A stretch of DNA of 64,000 nt from Owenia fusiformis (Eukaryota > Annelida > Polychaeta > Sabellida > Oweniidae), in assembly GCA_903813345.2 (NCBI GenBank), contig CAIIXF020000008.1, positions 2,491,341 through 2,555,340 on the forward strand. The letters are read 5' to 3'. This document shows positions 38,501-50,500 of the stretch, piece by piece. How positions within the stretch are numbered: position 1 is the stretch's first letter; every line of letters starts with the position of its first letter. The position numbers were made by a program, and so were the translations under genes. The notes under the pieces were generated by a model. That model was not told where the DNA came from and searched no databases. It was given only the letters and a program-made list of their open reading frames with translations.

Positions 38501-41500
38501 GAATTTTTCTTAAAGATTATACATTGGCCTTTCATATGCATTCATTTTTGTACAGCCAGAAACTACTAGAAAAAAATTATTTACTGTCAAAAATCTGTTG
38601 CGATACTTTCCCTCGCTCTTTACTGAAATATTTTTTTTCATGGGTAGTTCACAAATGTACGCAAACATGATTTTATGATGCAATTTTCATTCAAGTATTT
38701 TTCTATCAGGATCATCACAAATGCGAAACTTTGGAGCTCTAGGGCAGATGAGACAGAGTCTATCATGGCAGAAGATTGGAGGAGATGTGCAAATCCCTAA
38801 TAGAAGTAAGATATCAGTTAATAACATGCTAAAACATGTTATGGGAGTTTTAAATGGCTGGCATGTTCACAAAATATATGTACATGTGGAATCTATGGTA
38901 AAAGTAGAACCTGTGATTAAGTGAGGTATTCATTCAACTGTGACTGATCTGAAGCAGGATTTATCCTCTTATAGGTGACAATATCTCAATGATTTGAGTG
39001 ACACTTAAACCTCCCTTGATTTTTCATATGCTTTTTGTGAAATGATTCCATTGGTTGGATGCTGTTTAAAGCTCTGGGTTTATCTATCTCTACCAGAATG
39101 AGAAGATTTTATAAATACAATTGTGAATCGATCAGATGTAAACCGTATTACAGAGGATATCATGGGCTATAAGTTGAGCTTCACTGTGGCAGACAAAGGC
39201 ATTAACTACAACATTGACAGCGTATCACTGAGAGAAATCATAGAAGACAAGAACTATACAGTCAGAGTTAACAGTGGAATCTACAAGTACAGGAAGAGTA
39301 ATCTGAATATCAGGTACTGTACTGGCCAACAAATACACAAATGTAGATTATAAATTCTTAAGGGGGAAGGAGTTAATGAAAATTGTAGTAGAGAATTTTT
39401 TTTTCCTAGTTTTGCTATGAGGAAGGGATTGTATGCCATAATAAAATGAACACAACTGTTGACATTTCAACACTCACTTGCATATCTGAACGCCTCTCTA
39501 AGCTGAACACTTTTTTAATTTTCATGTTAAAAATTCTTGAAATATGAACACCTGCCAACCTGAACACTTTTTGACAGTCCCACTGGTGTTTGGAATATAC
39601 AGGTTTTACTGTGGATACGTTAATCATTTTATTGTCCATTCAACTTCTCTCTCTAACTGCAGAGTATCCATGCCAAACTGGAAGACTTCAAACTGCACAG
39701 TGCAGGTGAGTTTTCAATATATGTTTGGCTGAAATGTATGACTTCAAAACTTGAAAATGTGTAAAAGATATTCGAAGTATTCATTCACGGATTCTTTCTA
39801 TCATTCAAAGTATCTAAATCTATACATTTGTCCCCATCCAGACATTTCTCTATGGTTATTATGGATAACGTGAGTCATTTCTTATATATACTTTTTTAGC
39901 TTCAACAAAAGGATCAAGAGTTTGCTTTTGGTTCAGCAGTGAATGCCAAGTATATTGGAGGAAATGATCCAAAATATCAGAAATATAGAGATTTCTTCTA
40001 TGATAACTTCAAATGGGCAACCATTGAAAATGCTATGAAGTGGAAACAGATGGAGAAGTTTGGGGTACGTATAATCATTCTAAGGGTTTTGTTGCAAGCA
40101 TATTATTTACCATTGATATATGGTCTTAACCATAATCGGAGAGAATAAACAAAACTTATTTTACTTTGGCCTTAGATTGACCATCTAATTGAAGTAACAA
40201 AAGTTACTGAAGAACATGAAACTACATTATAGGGCTGGATAGTTGACAATGAAACACCTGACAAGGCTGTGAATGCAATGAGAGCAAAAGGGTAAGAGTA
40301 TGTTTGAGTTGTAAGGATATGTTAACAAAAAAGGATATCTGTTTCAAATTTTCTTATTTCATGATAACATTGCATAATATTCTGCATTAGTTTGTTATTA
40401 TTCAGCATCAAGGTCAGAGGTCATGCAGTAACGTGGGGGGTAGAGAAGAGGGTTCCTGATTGGCTGTTCCCCATGACAGGTCAGCAGGTCAGGTCAGAGG
40501 TCACTAGAAGAATCAACTCAGTTGTTGACAGATTCAGGGGAAGGTAAGACGAAATGAGCTATTCAAAGATAACATTCAATGTCATATGACAAGTCTGGCA
40601 TCAGATAGATATAGAAAAATATTTTGGAACTAAGGCTGGCAATGTTCCAGATAATAATAAATTGAGCCATTGACTTATTTTTTATCAACATTGGTAGAGT
40701 ATTTCCATTAGAGTTTTGTTGTGTCTTCAGCCACGCTCCATTATCAGTGATTGTATCATACATAAGATAATATCAAAAATCTTTGAAATGAGAGCATTTT
40801 TCCGTGAACTTATTGAACGACTTGGTATACTGTACGCCCGGTATTATTCGCGTGCGATTAACTTTCGCGCTTTTCGCGATGGTGTTAAAATCGCGAAAAA
40901 TTATCGTCGCGAAATTGCCAATTAAATCCCTGGGAATTTGTTATTACCCGGGGCTCTGATGCATTTTCGTTTTGTGTAGTGTTATTGGGCGATAATTGGA
41001 TATCCACGATCTTCAGGACTTCAGTAATGTCCATTTTACGTAGGCTGATCTTGCCCAGTACCACCAGTAGGCCCAATAATGATATCGATGACATCATTGC
41101 AAATGAAGTGCAAATTGCAAAAGATAACATGAAGTCCAATTCCAAGCGCGGGACATCAGGTAAGTGCAATTACTGTACATCTACTAGTAATTTAGCTTGA
41201 GAATTCCGAGAATAATGAATTTCAAACTTGTGAAATTCGCGAAATTTAATAGCCGCGAAACCGTGTTTTCGCAAAATTAAAGCTTGCGAATAATACCGGG
41301 CGTACAGTATTCTCTTCAAAAGTCATACACATGCAACAATTTTCCCCAAGATTCCCTTAGCGTAACATTTCAGAACTATTGACATTTCTTTGGATTCATT
41401 AATTAATACTACACATGCTTCATCAGGTTGGAGCACTGGGATGTAAACAATGAAGACCTCCATGGTAGTTTCTTCCAAACAAAGACAAAAGACCCCAACT

Positions 41501-44500
41501 ATTTGGCTACTATATTCAGGGAGACAAGAGATGTCGACAAAAATGTGAAGCTATTTATTAATGACTTTAATGTGGTGTCAAAGTCAGAAATAACATTTGT
41601 GAGTAAAATCAGTCAGCTATTAACCATGTGACGACAAGTCTGCCAGATTGTTCTTTATATAAACTGAGATTAAGGACTACTTCAGTGTAGCTTGTTTGTC
41701 ATATTGACTTGCTAATCTCAATTTCTTGCATAAAAATTTCAAAGGTGATTTCTGGTTATAAATTGTACATGCAAAAATTTTACTAAAATTAATCTTCCAT
41801 CATTACATCATTCTTCGCAAACAAACTTACAGGGGTTGTTGTTTTCACATGTTAGTACAATATACACTATATATTCTCTCCAGGCAGTAGCCAATCAAGC
41901 AAGGTGGTTGAAATCACAGGGATTTGACGTGAACATAGGTATTCAATGTCACTTCAAAGAAGTTCTGAGCCCAGGTGTCATCAAGGTAGTGTCTTGCTTA
42001 GTGACATAAATCAATATTGGCCAATCAATTGATGAAATAATAAACATTAGTCAATGACATCATAAAACATATAATATTACTTAAGCAGTATTATTTTTAA
42101 TACTTGTGTTATTACAGAGGAGGCTTGACACGCTGGCAGAGACAGGTGCTGACATTTGGGTAACGGAATTGGATATAGACCAACCAGATGTCAAGCTAAG
42201 AGCTGTGCAATACGAGCAACTGATGAAGATTTTCTTCTCCCACCCTGCTGTTAGAGGAATCATCTTGTGGGGCTTCTGGGACAAGGCTCACTGGATACCT
42301 AATGGGTCCCTAGTGGATGGACCTAACTTTGAGGTATGTGTTGTTTGAACTACAAAATCCTATAAGGGCAGATGTTAAAGTCCAATAGATCATGCCATTT
42401 AGTTAGATCCCTTTATAACTGATACTGATTATAAACTGATAACACATTATCTAATTTGAATTTAATTTGTTTAAATATTTTTACAAGGTCAATGCTGCTG
42501 GAAAGGTATGGCAAAGACTAGTAAAAGAAGAATGGAAAACAAGACGCACATTGTTCATGACTACACCCAAACGAGAGCTTAAGTTACGGGCATTTCATGG
42601 AGATTATGACCTCATCATTAAACAGAAGGGTCGTGTGATTAAGCGCCAATCGTTTTCATTGCCAAAAGGTACAAGCAACAAAATAGTCGATGTTGTTGTA
42701 TAAAACATACACTTGGGTATATATACAAAGATATAAAGAAGATATAAAATGCAAGATCAGATTTTTGTTTGTTTTAGTTTGTAAGAAAAATTGAATTTGC
42801 TGATGAACAAGCCAAGCGCACATTATTCTGAAGCCTTCTGAGGGAAAGTAAATTTTTATGTAAAAATAATTCAATGATAGAATAAAACATATGCCTTTCA
42901 AAGTGCGCTACAATGACATTAACTCCTTTCCGCTGATTTGCCAGTTTTTACGACTTTTTGAATCTCCTGCTATTGTCAGCTGTCACGCCCCCTAACTTGC
43001 CCCTGGGACGTTTTTCGTCCAGTGTAATTAAAACTCCACGCATGCTCAGTAGTTCAGTCAAAAAAATTTAACAATTTTTTCATTTTTCCGGCTTTTATCG
43101 ATTAATAAACAAGTTTATGAACAAAGAATCGTTTCAACTTTAGTTAATTACGATGCCTAGGTAGGCAATCAATGCCTAGATGCCCAGAACTACGGCCGAT
43201 ACGGGATAGGATAGTAAATATCCCAGCTGAAAGTGACATTGAAACCGATGATGAATCGGATCTTGGGGAAGCTTTGAGTTGTCATTATCAGACTCAGAGG
43301 ATGATTATGCCTCCTCAAACTCAAGTACTGACTCAGATTCTGATGAGGATTTTCATTTTAACCCTTGGGAGTCTAATAACAGGACAGGGGGTATATTTTT
43401 TTTATACTCTAAACAGATAGATAATACAATTTCCTTTCCAAAACTGTATAGTTTTACTATGTTCTGACCAATACTTTCAGAGTTATGATTTTTTTTAAAG
43501 ACAACGACTGTCATTTTTACGCGTTTTTCAGCATTAACTTCAGCAGAAAAGAGTTAATACAACATTTTTTGTACATAAATTATACAATACTCTTTTTCAG
43601 CTTTAGAACACAAGACAAAGGCAATATAGCACTTTTTCAAAATGCGATAAAAAGGTATCCATTTGTGTAAAAATGACATCTTTCAAAAGAAGGCGACCCT
43701 CATTCCATAACTTATTCCCCTATTCTATAGTTCCAGAACAGAGCTAGTGGAATAGACTAGATGGGAGTAGAAATAATCTTGATTTACCTCATTAAATATT
43801 CAAAATTCAGTAAAAGTGATCTCATATTTGAAATCTGCAATGTAAAAGTACATCCAGAAATATGGTTTCGAAAATTGTCTATCAACTTTGAAAGTTTAAT
43901 TTTTTGGGAAAATGTGACTTCTTGTTCGGGTTGATTCACCATAGACCCCATATTACAAAATCACAAAAAGTGAATTATCTTTTCTTGTATTGGACAGATA
44001 ACATTTTCTTTTACTGGACATATTTTAATTTGCAGAACTATTAGATACATAAGGGTTATATGAAAATTGAACCACGCAAATAGATGTGATTTAAGTTAAA
44101 GGGAACTTTCTTCTATACCCGCCATGCTATCTGACCCGAACGAGCCACCTGGTGGTGAATCTGGTAACTACCTACTCGCATCTGCGTTATTCACACATTC
44201 AGCTGCATATATTACGAGTTGATATTCCAAAAATAAAGTGTTTACTCACAGCTTCCTCTTTTCCCTCTGTCATCAGCATGATAATCCTTCCCTCCCTCTT
44301 ACGTCCTGTACGCCCCATCCTTTGGACAAGACGTATTGGACTCTTGTGGGCATCAAAGCAGATAATCAGGTCAACATCACCTAAAACAGTATTCAATAGC
44401 TTAAATTCCCAAATTGTATCATAAAAATGTTGGCCAAAATAAATAGGTTATCGCACCAATCTTATTTGGACCTCGTAAGACAATATACGAAAGCCTCTAG

Positions 44501-47500
44501 TTTTAATCAGTCAGAATTAAGATCTCCCTTGCCATAAGCCTAATATAAAACCAAACCAAAATGTACAGAACACAATATAAGTGAAGATAGTTTGTACCTA
44601 TATCCAAGCCTTCCTCCCCCACACATGTAGACACCAACGTATTGTAGCCTCCTTCTCGGAACTCACGCATCACCTATATACAGAAATTCAGAATGTGAAA
44701 CCTCAAACAGTATCATATTCCAAAAGTGACTCTCAATTTGGTTGATTATAAAGGTGAGTAATGCAAACTGCATTTTGTTCCCTATTAAATTCACATTTGT
44801 AATCAGGATGCACGTTAATATGTTAACTGCCTGGGAGCAATTTAAAAAGGATGCTTGTCACAAAAATTGGTTGCTATAACATCATGTTAATAGCGATTAC
44901 GTTATACGACTTTATCTACAAGCCTCATCAGGCACTTACTTTTAGCTGCTCTTTCTGGGAAAATCCTTTGGTTGATTTGCCACTTGACTGCCCAATAAAG
45001 CTCATGACCTTCACCAGAGGGCGATGTCTGTTTAACATGTCTTTGATTTCAGCAACGCTATCACGATATTGCGAAAATATCATAATCCTTGTCCGAGAGA
45101 GATCTACACTGCTAGTGCCATCTATTTAACAATAACAAGAAATAAAAATTGTATACTAGAACATTTCATGTTATCAAAAAATGTATTTAGTTTGAGTGCA
45201 AAACGATATTAATGACCTCATGAATATTTGAAGAATGACAACTAAAGGAATAAAGAGATAAAGAGTGTAAAATGTTTGAAGCAATCTCATTCAAAATTCA
45301 TCCCAACATATTCTGTTAGACTTATTAAAATAGCCAATTGACTTAATGATAAGGGCAAAAAATATTGTAACATTGTGACAATTTCTTCTTTATCCATTCC
45401 CCTTTAGTTGTATTAACTATGAGCTTGTTCAATGGTTAATATCTTACCAGCTGCACTTTGGAAGTGCTCCAAGACAATACTTTGAAGTTTAGCAAGCTTT
45501 GGATGCCCCTTTACATAATCTGCTAGTTGGGATGGCCGTTGAGTATCATCGGGTCTGTAAAATATTACAAGGCAAAAAAGTCGATTTGATTTGGAAATTG
45601 CCAAGCATTTTAATCATTGCAATCTTAATTGTTGATCAAATTCAGAGATTATGATGGTACATGTCTTTTATGTATCATGCTTGTAGTACTTTAAACAATA
45701 TCAGTGCAAACCTTTTCTTAAAGGTACATTTGCTGATAATTATGAAATAGAACATCATGTTTTAACTCCAAGTTGAAGTATTTTTCTGCTACTTTTAAGT
45801 ATTTTGATTTAAATAATTCTTATCAAAAAACAAGATTTATTCATAACATCTCAAAATCTCACTTACAAATCTTGTGGTTTGTATTTTTGTGTAAGTTTCT
45901 CATAAAGTTCGTTAAAATCTGCATTTTTTGTGAGCTCCGTCCTCATCCTGTTTGACTTTTCACCTTCTAGATTTCCTTTGAGGAAGATATACAAAGACCT
46001 GGAGCCGTGTAAGGTGAGCAACTCAAAGCCATGGTACAGCGAGATCAGCAATGCAAAATCACCTTCCACTATGCCCTTTTGGTAGCTCTGGAAAGAAACA
46101 TGCATTTCTTTATTTCACTGTGATGACTTTCTAAGATGTGCATGTAACAATCTAGATGTCTTAATATTGCAAGCCCATCTGATTAGAACATACACAGAGT
46201 GTTGGTAAGTTAATGTGAAATTTGTGAAAAATGGAAATGCAATATCATACCAGAACAACGGCAACGCCAAAGCGTAGCGAATCCCATCGAACAGAAATGG
46301 CTGGCACTTTTACTAACGAAATATATAGCAAATATCATAAAACAACACACCAGAAAGGCCACCATTTTCAAAATGGTTGCTCACTAGCCAAGTTGTCATC
46401 AGAAGAAATAATATGCTTTTAAGTAGCCACCTATAAAATTTTGGAAAAATTGCACACATGTACTTGTAAAATAACACACATTTTTCAAAATGGCCACCTT
46501 CTACCAAAAGTGTCATTAGACAGTATGCCATGCTTTTAGTATTCACATACCAAATTTAAACAAAATCGCTCCACTACTTTTCGAGTTATAGTAAAATATG
46601 TTAAAATGGCGGCCATTTTGAAAAATGGCCACCTTCTACCAAAAGTGTCATTAGACAGTGTGCCATGCTTATAGTATTCACATACCAAATATGAACAAAA
46701 TCGCTCCACTACTTTTCGAGTTATAGTAAAATACGTTAAAATGGCGGCCATTTTGAAAAATGGCCGCCTTCTATCAAAACTATCTTTAGACAGTGTGCAA
46801 TGTTTATAGTATTCACATACCAAATATGAACAAAATCTCTTCACTACTTTTCGAGTTACAGCAAAAATCGTAAAATAACGAGTAAACGCCGCCATTTTTC
46901 AAGATGGCTGCCATGTGCTTTTTTAATATCTACATTTGTAGCTTTATTAATGTCCTTTATAATTTTTTTACATTTAAAACATATTGCTATGACAGTTTTA
47001 CATATTGCACCTAAATTACTGTAAAATCGGCACTAAAATGGCCACCATTTTGAAATGAGCAGCCATTTTAAAAATCGGCTTTCGAGCAGAACTTCTACCC
47101 TCATAGGGTATATGTGTACAAAATATGAACAAAATCGAGCCAACGGTATTTGAGTTATTGCCCGGACGGACGGACGGACGGACGTACGTACGGACGTACG
47201 GACGGACGGACGTACGTACGGACGGACGGACGGACGGAGGCGTTCCCTATATCCCTCCGAACTTCGTTCGATGGGATAATTAGAAAGGCAATCCAATCCA
47301 AATATGTTCTGTATATGAGTTTTGTGTGCGATATTTTCATTTCAATAAACTGTAGATAATAGATGAACGGTTATTGATGTGTGTTCCGTTTCATTATTAC
47401 ACATTACCTTGATTCTATCTGGTGGGTTAACTCTAAACTGCTCCCTTGCTTGTATGAGAGGGAACTTGGCATAACTACCAGGATCTTTCTTGTACAGAAC

Positions 47501-50500
47501 ACCTAGTCTTGTCAGTCTCTCTATGTACACAGTCAGGACCTAAGGAATATAACCAATTAATGAGTGATAACTGTATGCAAGGTTACAGCCAAGACCTGAG
47601 GAATACAATAAATTACTCAGTGATCATGAAATAAAAAATATTTGAGCGTATTATTGCAACAATAGATCTGATTGGTCAGTCAACTGAATCTACATACTGT
47701 ATAGTGGTAATTTTGCCTAATCATTTAATTGGCCCATTGCCTAATTATTGCCAGGTTCGAACAATTAAATGTCGGAAATATTATCTCCATAATGTTATCC
47801 AATGGGACATTTCTTGTCACTAGGAAAATTAAAATAAGGAAAATGATAATTTGACAATTAACCATTCAGATTAAATACCACTTATACAGTAAGTTATCAG
47901 TTAATCATGTACAGCTATACCTTCATGTATTGTTCCTTGACAGCCTTCAATTCATCATCCAGTCTTATGACAACTTTCTCAACCTTTCTCTCATGAGTAT
48001 ATGGCTGTATATCCAAGGAGTCTTCAGTACGTAGCTCTATACAAGATATCAGCAGGTTATTTATAACTTGCTGTACAGCCTACAATTACAAATAAAACAA
48101 CTTTTTAATAATTTTATTTAATGCATGTTTTTGTTGTAATGGAAAGTGTTAGTTGACCCCATGCTGTTTAACGATTTAACATCTCATATACTAGTATCCA
48201 TTAGAGATCAAATGTCACTTCTGTTTATTAATTACATGTTGTATGTACAGTATACAACTCCTTGTTATGGAATCAGGTGCATTAATATTTGTTTTATAGC
48301 AGTTGTGTTTATGATTTTGTTTTTATGATCCTTTTTAGTAATGCGACATTTCAGAATCGCATCAATCAGACTCTATCAGTTGACATTAGCTTCATTACTA
48401 TATTCAACTCACTTTAATATCAGATCCTGGTGTGGCGCTGAGTGCTAGAATGCGACAGTTCTTGGTGTATTTTGACAGCTCTTTTACAACCTATGAACAT
48501 GAGAATCATCAACATGTCAAATCTTAGAATAAGAATCTGTAGAAAGAGCATTGTTTATGTTTACCATGGTCTTTAAACATGCTATCATATTCGCAGCATA
48601 AACTATGAGGAGGGGAATTTATACCAATGTCTACGAATAAGCTATTGGAAATTGAATTATTTCTCTTGTGACATATTATAATATGCAAGCAATATTGTAA
48701 GCATTAGAGATGTATAAAAGTGTACCCATATTTACTGGGCCACCCTGTGTGTATATAATGATCATTTCACTTTTATTCACATAAATATGCACAATATAAA
48801 ATCGGATTTAATATCCTTTTGGCAAATTAATGAAAACTCACCTGACAATAAGCGTAGTTTCCCTGTGCTTTATGAGCCTCATCCGCCACGAGGCATTTCA
48901 CATCCTCAGCAGGGCACATACCCCTCGTCAGATCATTCGTGAGAACTTGGGGGGTCAGGAAAAACACACGTTTACTACCCCAGCAATCCTTGCGCTTACT
49001 TATATTCATTGCACCTTTTTTGAAAGAACATAATATATAACAAATTAATATTGTTTGATTAGTTTCATGTTTTATCCTAAAGATTGAAGGCCAATGTCTA
49101 TGCTAACATTTTTAGCTTGAAATATCCAATAAACTACTTCAATCTCATTATATATAACTCATCTGAATGCAGTACTAGGCTAGCCCCTGAGCTTAAAGTA
49201 TACATGCACATTTAATTTAACTCACCAGTCATTTCAGCAGTGTCATCTGGAGGGATCCCCATTATGTTATAGCAAGCCTCTATCTGTTGTGCCACTAGGG
49301 GTTTAGTAGGAGCCATGAAAATGATCTTTCCCTGAGGATACCACCTAAATTACACACAGAACAATACTTGGAAGTTGTGTGGAGTTTCGTCACTAGAGTG
49401 AATTCATAAAATTAGTCATGTGATCAATTGATTTAATGCACACTCAACTGATTGGTCTTAACCTTCTGCATGCTAACTTAATTCAGCAAATATATCCCAC
49501 GCGACTGACTTATTTTTCAAAGAGTGCAAAAAATGATATGCCTGGACTAAATAATTAATATCTCAATAACTACTGAATGAATCTCGGTAAAATTTTCACA
49601 AAGAGAAGATACATTGGCCTGGCTCATGAAAAAAATGTTCTCATGAATTTTTTACATAAATAAACAGGACTGGGCATAAATATACCATGAATACTCCTCC
49701 GGAATCCGCCGCTTCGCCCCTGTGGAGATTCAACGTCTGGTCAGAATCCAAAACTGAATTTCCAGCGATCGAATGTTCATTTTTCAGTTCAGAAAATATT
49801 CTAGTTTATATTTTCGATGACCATTATCGGCTTCCAAGAGCCTAAAGAGCTCGAAATCGCGATCCATTTCCTCCACATGTTCGTTGTGATCGTATTTGGC
49901 CGCCATTTTGTACGATTTGTTCACTAAAAACGACTTAAACACTGTTTAAATCGTTGAATTGATAAATATTTTTCGAAACATCGCCATTTCTAGGTCAACA
50001 GGAAGTCCCCACGTAAGGACTAAATAAATCGGGCAATCTGATTGGATCATAAGACCGGCGGGAAAAAGTTAAGTTTTTGAAAGTTTAAATTCGACTGGAG
50101 TCGCCGGCAGTTGCCGGGGATTGTTAAGCACGGGCGACTACGCTCGCCGGTAGCATGCTAAAGGTTAAAGTACCTAATATTTTGAGCAATTTTATATTTG
50201 GGTATGTAACAAAAATCGTATCAACTCACCTGTAGTAGTTATACATTACTACTGCAGCAATAAATGTTTTTCCTAACCCTGTGGGTAGGGTGACTAGAGT
50301 ATTTTTAAATAATGCCTGTTTAACAATATTAAACTGGTAAATCCTCACTGGATAATTTGTGGGGTAAATCCATATATGGCCTGCAGATTTATCGAACCCT
50401 GGGAGATCTTCAATTTGAGTGGTGTCTAATGTACATGGAGGTTCAACAGTTGAAACTTCATCATCATCAATATTATCATTGAAGTCATCATTGATATCAT

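Noticed and set aside
40979-41200. ORF in the CTGTACGCCCGG MITE as a host gene exon
   Set aside because: It lies entirely within the TIR element and has no recognisable motif.
47155-47340. Repetitive 'RPSV' ORFs
   Set aside because: Direct translation of the GGAC/GTAC microsatellite in several frames.
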